Below the pieces are notes generated by a model. It worked only from the letters and a program-made list of their open reading frames with translations, had not been told where the DNA came from and made no database searches. The position numbers were made by a program, and so were the translations under genes. Positions 7,705 through 17,806 of a stretch of 50,514 bases of DNA are shown piece by piece. The DNA lies in NCBI GenBank assembly GCA_903928055.1, contig CAIYPG010000157.1, positions 1-50,514 of the forward strand, given 5' to 3'. The DNA is from an uncultured beta proteobacterium (GTDB taxonomy: Bacteria; Pseudomonadota; Gammaproteobacteria; Burkholderiales; SG8-39). The first letter of the stretch is position 1, and the number at the start of each line of letters is the position of its first letter.

Positions 7705-9423
7705 TCAGGCCGCCCAGCGATCTCCGGATTTTGAAACCCTGCCTTCGGACTGCAGCTTGATCAGGTGGGCATGCAGTGAGCGCGCCGCGACCGGGTGCAC
7801 TTTTGCGGGCACGTCGTCGTAGGCCTTCACCACCAGTTCATCCAGCGTGCCGCCGTCTGCATTGGACAGGCTCACGGCACGCACGGCTTCCAGTACCTTG
7901 GCTTCGCGTTCCAGCCGGTGTTTGATGATGCGATCGATGGCTTTTTTCGGATCGGCAATCAGGAAGCCATGTCCCGGTGCGATCCATTCCGCGCCCACGG
8001 CCTGCGCAGCGCGCAGCGACGTGAAGTAATCGACCATGTTGCCGTCAGGCGGGCCGATCACCACGGTTGACCCCTGCATGACATGGTCGCCGGTGAACAG
8101 CATGTTCTCCTCTTCCAGGAGGTAGATCACCTGGTTGGAGGCATGGCCCGGCGTGTGTATCACGCGCAGCGTGCAGCCGCCGATGGCGATGCGTTCACCA
8201 TCGGCAGGAATGAGGTCAGGCGCGAAGTCCCGGTCCTGGTTGCCGAACTCGGGCGCAGGGCGGCCGATCAATTCGACGCCGGCGCCCATGTCATCGATAA
8301 GGGCCTTGATCCGTGTCGCAGCGGGCGAATGATCGGTGTGCGTATGCGTGGCGAGCAACCAGCGGATGCGGCCCTTGCCGTCGGGCCCCCTGGCTTCTGA
8401 CAGCAGCGCGTCGATGTGCACATCGAGTGCCGGGCCGGGGTCGATGATGGCGATGTCGTCGCCGTCGCCGATGAGATAGGCATTCGTGCCCGGGCCCGTC
8501 ATGAAACCGGGATTCGGCGCGGTGATGCGGCGCACGCGCGGCGACAGCCGCGTCATGACGCCGGGGATGATCTCGTAGGAGGCCGTGCCCCCCATGTGAG
8601 GGTCGAGCTTGCTGACCTCGGCATAGGCGGCATCGCCCGGACGCAGCGAGCGGCTGCCGTCGCGGCCCGTCGCGCGGCGCGGCAGAATGACCGGAATGTC
8701 GCGCGGTGTGCGCGCATAGGCCATCAGCGCGGCGCTGTCGGGAAACTGCGCCAGTGTCTTCAGCGTTTCGATGGTGGGCACGATCATCTGGATCTCGCCC
8801 TTCTTCTGGCGCTCCAGCGCATCGGCAGGACGAATCCAGTGATGGTGGTCCGACTCGTCGCCGTCGTGTGATGCGGTCTGGTTCAGCGGCACTGCGGTGA
8901 CGAGGAAGCGCGTGTCGTAGCGGCGCGGCGCACCCACCGGCGTGATCCAGTGGCTGAAATAGGCCACCTGGTCGAGGGCCGGGCGCAGATGGTGTTCGCG
9001 CAGCAATTCGGCAAAGCCCACCCTGCCGGCGATCAGATCGGCGCGCAGGCTGGCCAGCCTGCCGGCGAGCACGGTGTCGTCATGCGTCACCAGTTCACCG
9101 CGACGATCGCGGCACAGCAGCAGTCCGGATTCCTCGAAGCATTCGCGCAGCGCGGCGATCCAGTAGGCGAGGCCGCCTTCATTCAGTTCGAGCAGGCGGT
9201 TTGCATCGGCGTCGTCCAGGCCGTCGCACAGCGATGCCCAGTGCGGATCGGAATCGGCGGGCTCGAGGCCGCCGCCCGGGAATACATAATTGCCGCCGAC
9301 GAAGACCATCTGCTCGGTACGGCGCATCATGAATACCTCCAGGCCATCGTCCGTGTCGCGGGCGATGATCACGGTTGCCGCAGGGCGTGGTGTGAGGTGC
9401 TTGTTGGGATTGGGTTCGTTCAT
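7705..9423 (-). CDS. NUDIX hydrolase / metallo-beta-lactamase fold fusion protein
   Basis: A 572-residue two-domain hydrolase. The N-terminal domain (about residues 10-240) is NUDIX: VFPGGGLEP begins the box, and after an insertion of about 40 residues RECFEESGLLL completes it, as in NUDT19-like enzymes that cleave CoA-type or nucleotide diphosphates. The C-terminal domain (about 290-570) is a metallo-beta-lactamase fold of the LACTB2 type with HTHTDHSPAA, HTPGHASNQ and FTGDHVMQGS supplying metal ligands, and a terminal winged-helix segment. LACTB2-like proteins are hydrolases or RNases. ATG at 9423. Separate NUDIX and MBL proteins are more usual; the open frame is continuous with no sign of error. 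Substrate unknown. Confidence 0.9.
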   Translation of the reverse strand: MNEPNPNKHLTPRPAATVIIARDTDDGLEVFMMRRTEQMVFVGGNYVFPGGGLEPADSDPHWASLCDGLDDADANRLLELNEGGLAYWIAALRECFEESGLLLCRDRRGELVTHDDTVLAGRLASLRADLIAGRVGFAELLREHHLRPALDQVAYFSHWITPVGAPRRYDTRFLVTAVPLNQTASHDGDESDHHHWIRPADALERQKKGEIQMIVPTIETLKTLAQFPDSAALMAYARTPRDIPVILPRRATGRDGSRSLRPGDAAYAEVSKLDPHMGGTASYEIIPGVMTRLSPRVRRITAPNPGFMTGPGTNAYLIGDGDDIAIIDPGPALDVHIDALLSEARGPDGKGRIRWLLATHTHTDHSPAATRIKALIDDMGAGVELIGRPAPEFGNQDRDFAPDLIPADGERIAIGGCTLRVIHTPGHASNQVIYLLEEENMLFTGDHVMQGSTVVIGPPDGNMVDYFTSLRAAQAVGAEWIAPGHGFLIADPKKAIDRIIKHRLEREAKVLEAVRAVSLSNADGGTLDELVVKAYDDVPAKVHPVAARSLHAHLIKLQSEGRVSKSGDRWAA

Positions 9424-9492
9424 GCGGTTAGTTTAACTGCAGGAACGGAAGGCGTCAGCCACACAGGCGGGACGCGGTTTGTCCGGGCCCAA

Positions 9493-9526
9493 AATAAAAA
9501 AGCCCGGTTGCCCGGGCTTTTTTATT
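9493..9526 (-). terminator. Rho-independent terminator of nrdJ
   Basis: A 15-bp perfect stem (9493-9507 with 9512-9526) and loop TTGC. The core is AGCCCGG/CCGGGCT with A6 on one side and T6 on the other. It starts 14 bp downstream of the nrdJ stop on the minus strand, and its run of T on that strand fits termination there. It is symmetrical and would also stop plus-strand transcription. Confidence 0.85.
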
Positions 9527-9539
9527 CCAGAGGGCCTGC

Positions 9540-12476
9540 TTAACCGCAACTGCCGACTGCGCCGCAGGCGGTGCAGAAATCGCAGCCGTCCTTGCGGATC
9601 ACGGTCATGTTGCCGCACTCGTTGCACAGTGCGCCCTGGATGATGCGGTTGCCCGATTGCTCGCGCGGTGCTTCGAGCAGTCCCATTTCGCGCGTCGGGT
9701 AGCCGTTCTCGTCCAGGATGCCGAGCATGGCGTAGCGATGGATCAGCAGGCGAGCCACGTAGGCGACGGTGGACGGGAAGGTTTCCTGGCGGCGCGCGCC
9801 GGGAACAAAGGCCATGAAATCACCCAGCGGTTCGGAATAGCTGAGGAGCTTGCGGAGTTTCATGCCGATCCAGGCAGGATCCAGCACGCGCATGTCGAGG
9901 GACAGGAGGCGTGCCAGGCCGTCGAGTGCGCGCGGATAGTGGCCCGACAGGAACATGCTGTAAGGACGGGTTGCCATCGTGCCGAAACCGGCCTCGGGCG
10001 GCAGCGTGATTTCCTTCAGGCCGACGACGAAGTCTTCGGAGGTGGCCGGGTTCTGGATGTCCACGGTCCAGGACAGCGTGCCGCCGGTGCCGGTCTTCGG
10101 TTCCTGCACGGCGAACATGGCATCCAGGACCGGATGCGGACGGCCGTCGGGCGACAGCAGGTCGGGCGTCTTCTCGTCAATGGCGCCGAGCTGGTCGCAA
10201 CGCCAGCGCACGACCTGCGCCACGCCGGACACCACGCTGGGCATGAGCTTCTTCTCGCCGCTCGGCGGGAAGGGCATCTCGAAGGAATGGTCGCCAGGCG
10301 TCTTGGACAGCACATCAAGCTTCAGTGCCAGCCAGGCGCGGTCATTGGCGCGCATGTCCATGGACAGCGTCTTCGCCACGGCACCCAGGCCGCGCGGCTG
10401 CTCGTTGCCGTTCACCCAGACTTCGAACGGGAACTTGCGGCCCTCTTCCTCGATGTGCCCGACGAACAGCGCGAACTCGCCGCCCGGATGCGGAATCATG
10501 TAGGTCCAGGACGGATTGCCGCCGGTCAGGTTGGGACGTCCCGGCCACACCAGCGAGGACAGCACCGGCGCGGGAATGGACTTGATGGAGAGGCGGCGGT
10601 TGGCAGGCTGCTCCTCGCCCCACACCAGGTCCACATCCTGCGGCTTCTTGCTCTGCTCTTCCTTCTTGACTTCACCGCCGACTGACAGCACCGAGCCGAG
10701 CACGGCGTTGGGGCGATACGTGGCGAGGCCCTTCAGGCCGGCGCGCCATGCCGACATGTAGAGGTCTTCGAAGTCAGCGTACGGATAATCCTCGGGCACG
10801 TTGACCGTTTTCGAGATCGAGGTGTCGACGAAGGGCGCGACTGCGGCCACCACGTCCTTGTGCGCCTTGGCGGAGATTTCCAGCGCGGTGACAAAGTACG
10901 GCGGGAGGTTCTTCACGTCGCCGCCGACATGCTTGTAGATGCGCCACGCGTAGTCCTCGACGTCGTATTCCTTCCAGGTTCCATCGGCCATGCGCTTCCT
11001 GCGCTGGTAGGTCCAGGAGAACGGCGGCTCGATGCCGTTGGAGGCGTTGTCGGCGAAAGCGAGGCTGATCGTGCCGGTGGGCGCGATCGACAGCAGGTGC
11101 GAATTGCGGATGCCGTGGGTGCGGATCTTCTGCTTGATCTCGGCCGGCAGGCGCGAGGCGAAGTTGCCGCCGGACAGATACATGTCGGCGTTGAACAGCG
11201 GGAATGCGCCGCGCTCCTTGGCCAGTTCCACCGATGCGAGGTAGGAGGCATCGCGCATCACTTCGGAAATCTTCGCGGCCATGGCACAGGCCTCGGGGGT
11301 GTCGTACTTGATCCTCAGCATGATCAAGGCGTCCCCGAGGCCCGTGAAACCGAGTCCGACACGACGCTTGGATTGCGCTTCTGCATGCTGTGCGGCCAGC
11401 GGCCAGCGGGTGGCCTCCAATACGTTGTCCAGCATGCGGATCGAGGTCTCGACCACCTGGCTGAGGGCGGCGACATCCAGTTCGGCCTCTGCAGTGAACG
11501 GTGCCTTGATGAATTTCGTGAGGTTGAGCGAGCCCAGGCAGCAGCAGCCGTAAGGCGGCAACGGTTGTTCGGCACAGGGGTTCGTGCTCTCGATGGTCTC
11601 GCAGTAGTACAGGTTGTTGTCGCGGTTCATGCGGTCAAGGAACAGGATGCCCGGCTCGGCGTGGTCGTAGGTCGAGCGCATGACCTGGTCCCACAGTTCG
11701 CGGGCGGGAACCTTGCGGTAGACCCACATGCCGTCTTCACGCTGGTAGGCGCCGCCATCACGCGTGTCGGCTGAGGGTTCCGCCTTGTGGATCAGTTCGA
11801 CTTCGCCGTCGGATTCAACGGCGCGCATGAAGTTGTCGGTGACGCCGACCGAGACATTGAAGTTCGTCAGGTCGCCCTTGTCCTTGGCGTGGATGAAATC
11901 CTCGATGTCCGGATGGTCGCAGCGCAGCACGCCCATCTGCGCACCGCGCCGGCTGCCGGCCGATTCCACCGTCTCGCAGGAGCGGTCGAACACGCGCATG
12001 TAGGAGATCGGACCGCTGGCGTGTGATTGCGTGCCTTTCACAAAGGCGTTCTTCGGACGGATCGACGAGAAGTCGTAGCCGACTCCGCCGCCGCGGCGCA
12101 TGGTTTCTGCGGCTTCTGCGAGCGCGGTGTAAATGCCGGGGCGGCCATCGACGATTTCAGTGATGGAGTCGCCCACCGGTTGCACGAAGCAGTTGATCAG
12201 TGTTGCCGAGAGTGAAGTGCCGGCCGCGGACATGATGCGTCCTGCGGGAACGAAGCCGCGCTCCTGTGCTTCGAGGAATTTCTTTTCCCAGAATGCGCGT
12301 TTGTCTTCGGTTTCTATCGCTGCGAGTGCGCGTGCAACGCGCAATCGAACATCGTGTACGGTACGCTCGTTTCCCTTGGCATATTTTTCGACGAGCACCT
12401 CGTCACAAATTGCCTGCTCAGGAAGAGTAACAACGGTTTTTGGAGAGGAATTTTCTTTTATATCAATGTTTTGCAT
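9540..12476 (-). CDS. nrdJ: Adenosylcobalamin-dependent (class II) ribonucleoside-diphosphate reductase
   Basis: A 978-residue class II reductase that makes deoxyribonucleotides using a B12 radical, without oxygen and without NrdB. The N-terminal half is the catalytic barrel: [29 protein letters not shown], the active-site stretch [15 protein letters not shown], and [12 protein letters not shown]. The last third holds two similar segments ([16 protein letters not shown]... and [16 protein letters not shown]...), consistent with tandem TSCPD domains. The end is a Cys-rich ribbon (Cys 951, 954, 965, 968, 971, 977). ATG at 12476 was chosen because GGAG lies 8 nt upstream; the frame stays open to 12731 without family-like sequence. 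No nrdAB is in the window. Confidence 0.95.
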   Translation of the reverse strand: MQNIDIKENSSPKTVVTLPEQAICDEVLVEKYAKGNERTVHDVRLRVARALAAIETEDKRAFWEKKFLEAQERGFVPAGRIMSAAGTSLSATLINCFVQPVGDSITEIVDGRPGIYTALAEAAETMRRGGGVGYDFSSIRPKNAFVKGTQSHASGPISYMRVFDRSCETVESAGSRRGAQMGVLRCDHPDIEDFIHAKDKGDLTNFNVSVGVTDNFMRAVESDGEVELIHKAEPSADTRDGGAYQREDGMWVYRKVPARELWDQVMRSTYDHAEPGILFLDRMNRDNNLYYCETIESTNPCAEQPLPPYGCCCLGSLNLTKFIKAPFTAEAELDVAALSQVVETSIRMLDNVLEATRWPLAAQHAEAQSKRRVGLGFTGLGDALIMLRIKYDTPEACAMAAKISEVMRDASYLASVELAKERGAFPLFNADMYLSGGNFASRLPAEIKQKIRTHGIRNSHLLSIAPTGTISLAFADNASNGIEPPFSWTYQRRKRMADGTWKEYDVEDYAWRIYKHVGGDVKNLPPYFVTALEISAKAHKDVVAAVAPFVDTSISKTVNVPEDYPYADFEDLYMSAWRAGLKGLATYRPNAVLGSVLSVGGEVKKEEQSKKPQDVDLVWGEEQPANRRLSIKSIPAPVLSSLVWPGRPNLTGGNPSWTYMIPHPGGEFALFVGHIEEEGRKFPFEVWVNGNEQPRGLGAVAKTLSMDMRANDRAWLALKLDVLSKTPGDHSFEMPFPPSGEKKLMPSVVSGVAQVVRWRCDQLGAIDEKTPDLLSPDGRPHPVLDAMFAVQEPKTGTGGTLSWTVDIQNPATSEDFVVGLKEITLPPEAGFGTMATRPYSMFLSGHYPRALDGLARLLSLDMRVLDPAWIGMKLRKLLSYSEPLGDFMAFVPGARRQETFPSTVAYVARLLIHRYAMLGILDENGYPTREMGLLEAPREQSGNRIIQGALCNECGNMTVIRKDGCDFCTACGAVGSCG

Positions 12477-12882
12477 TATTTTTCTCCAGTGACTTGGTAT
12501 GTCTAGAATACGCCCGCTGATGCGGGATGCAAGCCCTTTTTTAATAACTTCCGGGAAAGGGTGAGCGACGATTCTACGGCGATTGCGGAGCGATTGGATG
12601 GCACTTTTTTGGGTTTTTGCAGGCCACTGATTTACTGGTTTTTTTCGGCGCCGATATTTCGGGAAAATGACAATTTTCCGCATTGTGAATATAAAACTTG
12701 CAATGCGGGATGAAAATATTTTTTGACTCACAACATATGGGGTCCACTTCTGGATGAAACACTAGGGAATGTGTCTCGGGAAATCCGGGTTTATTTCAAC
12801 CGTTTCGAGCATGAGCGCACGCGTGACAGTGCCGTGACGCTGCGGTGACATCGACATCAACATCGACAACGAGGAGAAATGC
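12477..12882. promoter_or_regulatory. AT-rich divergent regulatory region between nrdJ and msrA
   Basis: No gene is supported in these 406 bp. On the minus strand a candidate nrdJ promoter reads TTGCAT (12527-12532), a 16-bp spacer containing CCCGC-N4-GCGGG, and TATTCT (12505-12510). The 10-mer ATGCGGGATG occurs at 12520-12529 and again at 12703-12712. Two inverted repeats abut: GGAAAAT/ATTTTCC (12662-12668, 12673-12679) and CCGCATTG/CAATGCGG (12678-12685, 12701-12708). No ACACTATATATAGTGT-like NrdR box and no cobalamin riboswitch core was recognised. Near msrA, ACATCGACA is repeated at 12848 and 12860. Confidence 0.5.
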
Positions 12883-13425
12883 ATGGAGCACGACAAGGAG
12901 ATTGCGACGCTGGCCGGTGGATGTTTCTGGTGTCTTGAAGCGGTGTATGACGGAATGAAAGGCGTGTTGTCCGTCGAGTCCGGTTACATGGGCGGGAAGA
13001 ATCCTGATCCCACGTATGAACAGGTTTGTTCGGGGCGCAGCGGTCATGCGGAAGTGGTGCAGGTCACGTTCGATCCTGCGGTGGTGTCATTTCGCGAACT
13101 GCTGGAAGTGTTCTTCGTCATTCACGATCCGACCACGCTCAACCGTCAGGGCAATGATGCCGGCACGCAATACCGCTCCGCGGTGTTCTTCCATTCGGAA
13201 GCGCAGAAGATCGCTGCACAGCAGGTCATCGCCGCGCTCGAGGAGGCCGGGGTGTGGGGGGCGAAATTCGTAACCGAGATCACGCCGGCAACGACGTTCT
13301 GGATGGCAGAAGCCTATCACCAGGAATATTTTGCAAACAATCCCGGGCAGCCCTACTGCCAGTTCGTCGTTGCGCCGAAAGTGCAGAAATTCCGCAAGCA
13401 CTTTCTCGGGAAGCTCAAGCCATAG
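12883..13425 (+). CDS. msrA: Peptide-methionine (S)-S-oxide reductase
   Basis: A 180-residue MsrA, which repairs oxidised methionine in proteins using thioredoxin. The catalytic motif GGCFWC places the nucleophilic Cys at residue 14. Next come VESGYMGG, PTYEQVCSGRSGHAEVV and FFVIHDPTTLNRQGNDAGTQYRS, all conserved in the family, and YHQEYF near the C-terminus. ATG at 12883 follows GAGGAG at 12870-12875. No signal peptide, so it is cytoplasmic. It is divergent from nrdJ across a 406-bp region. Confidence 0.96.
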   Translation: MEHDKEIATLAGGCFWCLEAVYDGMKGVLSVESGYMGGKNPDPTYEQVCSGRSGHAEVVQVTFDPAVVSFRELLEVFFVIHDPTTLNRQGNDAGTQYRSAVFFHSEAQKIAAQQVIAALEEAGVWGAKFVTEITPATTFWMAEAYHQEYFANNPGQPYCQFVVAPKVQKFRKHFLGKLKP

Positions 13426-13569
13426 CGGTGTTGCCGGTAGTAGCATGGAAAAATAGGGCGCGTGTGCAAGCCATGCACGCACGACTGGAAAAACAGAACA
13501 GCCCGTGAGCTGTCGTTCCAACTGTTGCCACGCGCGCTGCGCGGCACACGAGAAAGGGAGGTTCAGATC

Positions 13570-14559
13570 ATGCGTATTGATGCAGTGAAGATGGGGGCGG
13601 CCTGCGTTGCGGCCTGTGCACTGATTGCACCGGTGGTGGCGATGGCGCAAAGCTACCCGAACAAGCCGGTCACCATCATCCATCCCTATCCGCCGGGTGG
13701 ATCCACCGATCCCGAGGCGCGCCTGTATGCCTCCCGGCTGCAGGACAATCTGGGCGTTCCCTTCCTCATTGACGCGCGCCCTGGCGGCGGAACGACCATC
13801 GGCACGGCCATCGTGGCCAAGGCGCCGCCTGATGGTTATACGCTGCTCAGCATCGGATCGAGCTACACCATCGCGCCCCTGGCCTATCCCAGTCTTCCCT
13901 ACGATCCGGTCAAGGACATCGCGCCGATTGCACTCATGAGCCGGCGCAGTTCCTTCATTGTGGTTCCGGCTTCGCTGCCGGTGAAGAACCTCGGCGAATT
14001 CGTCGCCTATGCAAGAGTCAATTCCGGCAAGGTCAACGCCGGCACATCGGGCGCGGGTGGCGTGACGCATCTGTCCATCGAATGGATGCTGTATGGCACC
14101 GGCATCAAGAAGGATGTCACGGTGGTCACCTACAAGGGCGGCGGGCCCATGTTCATCGACCTGATGGCAGGACGCCTGCAGGTGGCACTGGGCAGCGTGC
14201 TGGCGACCCTGCCGCAGATCAAGGCGGGAAAACTGCGCGCCATTGCTTCAAGCGGCGCCACGCGCAATCCGGCCATGCCCGACCTGCCCACAGTGGCCGA
14301 GCAGGGCGTGCCCGGATACGACTATGCCTTCTGGATGGGCATGGGCGCGCCCGGCGCCACGCCGCCTGCGATCATCAACCGGCTCAGCGCAGAGTTGATC
14401 AAGGTGGCGCGCGATCCCTCGGTCGGACAGAAACTTTCCGAGGAAGGCAGCATGGAAATGGTGGGCTCCACGCCAGATGTGTTCCGCAAGTACATCGTCG
14501 CGGAAATTGCGCGCTGGAAAAAGGTCGTCGCTGATACCAACTTCAAGCTGGAGGAATAA
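13570..14559 (+). CDS. Tripartite tricarboxylate transporter substrate-binding protein (Bug family)
   Basis: A 329-residue periplasmic binding protein of the Bug/TctC family. The signal peptide ends at VVAMAQ, about residue 27. Hallmarks are SYPNKPVTIIHPYPPGGSTD, DARPGGGTTIGTAIVAKAPPDGYTLL, and GTSGAGGVTHLSIE. ATG at 13570 has GGGAGG upstream. Family members bind carboxylated ligands; the ligand here is unknown. No TctA/TctB membrane genes lie nearby, which is usual for Bug proteins in Burkholderiales. It converges on pdxH with 32 bp between stops. Confidence 0.92.
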   Translation: MRIDAVKMGAACVAACALIAPVVAMAQSYPNKPVTIIHPYPPGGSTDPEARLYASRLQDNLGVPFLIDARPGGGTTIGTAIVAKAPPDGYTLLSIGSSYTIAPLAYPSLPYDPVKDIAPIALMSRRSSFIVVPASLPVKNLGEFVAYARVNSGKVNAGTSGAGGVTHLSIEWMLYGTGIKKDVTVVTYKGGGPMFIDLMAGRLQVALGSVLATLPQIKAGKLRAIASSGATRNPAMPDLPTVAEQGVPGYDYAFWMGMGAPGATPPAIINRLSAELIKVARDPSVGQKLSEEGSMEMVGSTPDVFRKYIVAEIARWKKVVADTNFKLEE

Positions 14560-14591
14560 GCGCTGCCAGCGCAGGGGCGATTGGCAGGCGC

Positions 14592-15233
14592 CTAGGGGGC
14601 CAGCCGTTCCCTGGCCCATGCAACCGAATCCGGCGCATTGCGGTGATAGCGCAGACGGTCATGCAGGCGGCTGGTACGCCCCTGCCAGAACTCCACGCTG
14701 TCGGGTGCCAGCCGGTATCCACCCCAGTGCGGCGGACGCGGCGGATTGTCGCCGAAGCGCTGCGTCATCTCGGCCAGCCGCTGTTCCAGCACCGCGCGGT
14801 CGGGCAGCACTGCACTTTGCGGCGAGGCCCATGCGCCGAGCCGGCTACCCAGGGGGCGGGTGGGATAATAGGCATCCGATTCAGCCTCGCTCACCTTCGA
14901 TACCGTCCCCTCGATGCGCACCTGCCGTTCCAGTTCCGCCCAGAAGAACAACAGCACTGCGCGGGGATTGCGCGCGAGGTCGCGGCCCTTGCGGCTGTCG
15001 TAATTCGTGAAGAACACGAAGCCCTGCGTGTCAAACTCCTTGAGCAGCACGACTCTGGCGGTCGGGCCGCCGCTGTCGGCAATCGTTGCCAGCGTCATTG
15101 CATTGGGCACGGGAACCTGCGACTTCAGCGCTTCGTCGAACCATTTCGAGAATTGCGCGAACGGCTCGGTGGCGGCGTCCGCCTCGTTGAGCGTGGCGCG
15201 TGCATACTCCTGGCGTAACAAGGTGATGTCCAT
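14592..15233 (-). CDS. pdxH: Pyridoxamine 5'-phosphate oxidase
   Basis: A 213-residue FMN enzyme that oxidises pyridoxine/pyridoxamine 5'-phosphate to pyridoxal 5'-phosphate. Recognisable stretches are [42 protein letters not shown], the PLP-contact region [11 protein letters not shown], and the C-terminal HDRLRYHRN ending in ERLAP. Length matches E. coli PdxH. The ATG at 15233 gives the normal N-terminus ([10 protein letters not shown]), although the ribosome-binding site is poor. It is divergent from dadA with 78 bp between starts. Confidence 0.95.
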   Translation of the reverse strand: MDITLLRQEYARATLNEADAATEPFAQFSKWFDEALKSQVPVPNAMTLATIADSGGPTARVVLLKEFDTQGFVFFTNYDSRKGRDLARNPRAVLLFFWAELERQVRIEGTVSKVSEAESDAYYPTRPLGSRLGAWASPQSAVLPDRAVLEQRLAEMTQRFGDNPPRPPHWGGYRLAPDSVEFWQGRTSRLHDRLRYHRNAPDSVAWARERLAP

Positions 15234-15311
15234 GGCGCTTATTTTACCGTGCAAAGGCAGCGGTTCCGGAAACCGGAAGCGATTGTCTGGATTGTCTGAT
15301 GTGAGGAAGGC

Positions 15312-16583
15312 GTGAAAGTCATTGTTCTGGGGGCGGGAGTCACCGGTACGGCATCGGCCTGGTACCTGAATCAGCTTGGGCACGAGGTCACTGTGATTGA
15401 CCGGCAACCGGCCGCCGGCATGGAGACCAGCTTTGCCAACGGCGGGCAGATCTCGGTCTCGCATGCCGAGCCCTGGGCCAATCCCTCGGCGCCGCTCAAG
15501 CTGCTGCATTGGCTGGCGAGGGAGGATGCGCCGCTGCTGTTCCGGCTGCGCGCGGATCCTGCGCAGTGGCGCTGGGGCCTGCGCTTCCTGCTGGAGTGCC
15601 TGCCGGGGAGGACGCGACACAACATGGCCCAGCTCATCAGGCTGGGGCTCTACTCACGTTCCTGCCTGCAGGCATTGCGACGCGATACCGGCATTCGCTA
15701 TGACCAATTGGAGAAGGGCATCCTCAACATCTATACCAGCACATCGGAATTCGAGGCGGCCCGCGAGCCGGCGCGCATCATGCGCGAGCATGGTTGTGAC
15801 ACGAAGCTGCTCGACACGGATGAGATGGTGCGCATCGAACCGGCGCTCGCGCAGTCGCGCCACCTGATCGTCGGCGGCAGTCATGCGCCGCAGGATGAGT
15901 CCGGTGATGCGCACCGGTTCACACAGGCACTTGCCGCGCTTGCGGCAATGCGCGGCGTGGTCTTTCGCTATGCCGCCAGCATTCGCGCACTCAGGGCAAC
16001 AGGTGCAGGTGTGGAAGGCGTTGAGGTGGAATCAGCCGATGGTGGCACAACGGAACGTACTGAAGTGCTGCACGCTGACGCCTATCTGGTGTGCCTTGGC
16101 AGCTACAGTCCGCTGTTGCTGCGATCCCTTGGGGTGCACCTCAACCTGTATCCCGCCAAGGGCTACTCGGCAACACTGCCGGTCCGCGACCCGGCGAAGG
16201 CCTATTCGGTGAGCCTCACCGACAGTGAGTTCAAGATCGTGTTCTCGCGGCTGGGTGACAGGCTGCGGGTCGCCGGGACAGCGGAATTCAATGGCTATGA
16301 CACTACGCTCAACCCGGTGCGCTGCCGCATGCTGGTGCGGCGGTTGCAGCAGTTGTGCCCCGGTGCCGCCGATTCGGCCAGTGCGGAATTCTGGACCGGC
16401 CTGCGGCCCTCCACGCCATCGAATCTGCCGTACATCGGGCACACCCGCCACGCCAACCTGTTCCTGAACACCGGGCATGGCACGCTGGGCTGGACGCAGG
16501 CCTGCGGTTCGGGGAGCGCCATCGCCGACATCATCAGCGACCGGCAACCGGAGGTGGATTTTTCGTTCTGCCAGGCGCATTGA
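15312..16583 (+). CDS. dadA: D-amino acid dehydrogenase, FAD-dependent (DadA-like)
   Basis: A 423-residue membrane-associated flavoprotein, probably oxidising D-amino acids (D-alanine) to keto acids. The dinucleotide motif is [17 protein letters not shown], followed by [21 protein letters not shown], typical of DadA. C-terminally [17 protein letters not shown] and [14 protein letters not shown] close the FAD site. The start is GTG at 15312, with GAGG upstream at 15303. No dadX racemase or Lrp gene is adjacent. Other DadA-like oxidoreductases are possible, so the substrate is inferred. Confidence 0.9.
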   Translation: MKVIVLGAGVTGTASAWYLNQLGHEVTVIDRQPAAGMETSFANGGQISVSHAEPWANPSAPLKLLHWLAREDAPLLFRLRADPAQWRWGLRFLLECLPGRTRHNMAQLIRLGLYSRSCLQALRRDTGIRYDQLEKGILNIYTSTSEFEAAREPARIMREHGCDTKLLDTDEMVRIEPALAQSRHLIVGGSHAPQDESGDAHRFTQALAALAAMRGVVFRYAASIRALRATGAGVEGVEVESADGGTTERTEVLHADAYLVCLGSYSPLLLRSLGVHLNLYPAKGYSATLPVRDPAKAYSVSLTDSEFKIVFSRLGDRLRVAGTAEFNGYDTTLNPVRCRMLVRRLQQLCPGAADSASAEFWTGLRPSTPSNLPYIGHTRHANLFLNTGHGTLGWTQACGSGSAIADIISDRQPEVDFSFCQAH

Positions 16584-16606
16584 GCCGCAGCCGGTCGAAT
16601 GGCGCG

Positions 16607-17767
16607 TCAGTAGATTGAGCGGTTTGGCGTATGCCAGTTCGACCGGGAGTTGTAGGCGCTGCCCATCTGCAGCGCCGCCACGAACCAGAACAACGGCGCA
16701 ATGCCGATCAGGGCGCCGAGCCCGCCCGCCATCATGGGCAGGCTGAACTGCAGGCTCATGCCCACCGAGGTGCGCAGGCCGATGACCTCCGAGGTGCGGC
16801 CCTGCGGCGCTGCTTCGTAGAGCAGGGTGTTCATTGTCGGATTGGCCAGGCCGTGGCCGAGGCCCATGGTGAACGCAAATACCATCAGCAGGGGCACGAT
16901 GCCGACCATGCCGAAGATCAGGTTGCTCACACCGTTGATGCTCATGCACAGCAGCAGGATCTTCCACGCCGGCAGGCGCCGGGAAATCGGTCCGGCGAAC
17001 GCCCGCACGGCGAAGGTGGCGCAGGAAAAACAGCCGATGATGAGGCCGATCTGCGAAGCGGAAATCCCCAGGCTCGCGCCGTAGAGCGGCGTCATGAACA
17101 GGAAGATGTCCCAGGACGTCGCAAACACCACATTGATGATGTAGATGTGCCGCAGTTGTGGATCGCGCAGCAGATCAGTGATTTTTCCCTGTGCGGCAGC
17201 CTTCGCATGCGGCTCCCGCGCTGACAGCTTCGGGAGTTTGCGGAACAGCACGAACTGCAATGAACATAGCGGCAGCAGCGCCAGCAGGAAGAACGCCCAG
17301 CTGAATCCGACATGATCGATCGCAAAGCCGGTGAGCATGGGTGAAAGCGTTGCCGAGGCGGCAATGCCGGTTGCGGCCAGTGCGAAATTCGCCGTCCGGT
17401 CTTCGGGTTTGCTTTGCTGGCCCACCATCTGCTGATTCATGAGGTGCGTGGTCATGAATGCGCCGCCGACCACGAGGCCTGCGATGGCCAGTGCAGCGAC
17501 ATGGGGCACGCTTGCGGCGAGCAGGGCGGCACAGGCCAGCAGGATGACGCAGATCAGGTTGAGCGAGCCGCTGCCATGGCGGTCAACGTATCGACCGAGG
17601 TGGATCGATCCCAGCATGGGCAGGATCGCAAAGGAGGAGGTGACCATGCCGACCACCAGCGGCGAGACTTTCAGGTTGATCGCCGCCAGGGCAATGGCAA
17701 GCCGCATGCCCGTGAAAATGGCGTGATTCAGGGAGACGAAGACGATGCTGGCGTGGAGCGGCTTCAC
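16607..17767 (-). CDS. MFS transporter (paralogue 1 of a tandem pair)
   Basis: A 386-residue major facilitator with about 12 hydrophobic segments. Start codon is GTG at 17767, without a clear Shine-Dalgarno. The HLGRYVDRHG loop sits after the second helix, and the C-terminal EAAPQGRTSEVIGLRTSVGMS resembles the SET/drug-efflux groups. The same positions in the next gene upstream read EAPPNRKGEVIGLRMTMSY, so the two are paralogues. Gap between them is 39 bp, so they form an operon and could work together, though each looks complete. It converges on dadA (23 bp). Substrate unknown. Confidence 0.87.
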   Translation of the reverse strand: MKPLHASIVFVSLNHAIFTGMRLAIALAAINLKVSPLVVGMVTSSFAILPMLGSIHLGRYVDRHGSGSLNLICVILLACAALLAASVPHVAALAIAGLVVGGAFMTTHLMNQQMVGQQSKPEDRTANFALAATGIAASATLSPMLTGFAIDHVGFSWAFFLLALLPLCSLQFVLFRKLPKLSAREPHAKAAAQGKITDLLRDPQLRHIYIINVVFATSWDIFLFMTPLYGASLGISASQIGLIIGCFSCATFAVRAFAGPISRRLPAWKILLLCMSINGVSNLIFGMVGIVPLLMVFAFTMGLGHGLANPTMNTLLYEAAPQGRTSEVIGLRTSVGMSLQFSLPMMAGGLGALIGIAPLFWFVAALQMGSAYNSRSNWHTPNRSIY

Positions 17768-17806
17768 CGTGGGCGTCTTCGGGTGGTGTGTGCGGGCGCA
17801 GTCATC

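Noticed and set aside
12477..12740. Cobalamin riboswitch upstream of nrdJ
   Set aside because: A B12-dependent enzyme made this worth checking, but the conserved B12 box and core helices could not be found on either strand, and GTCACTGG near the start codon is just part of the ribosome-binding region.
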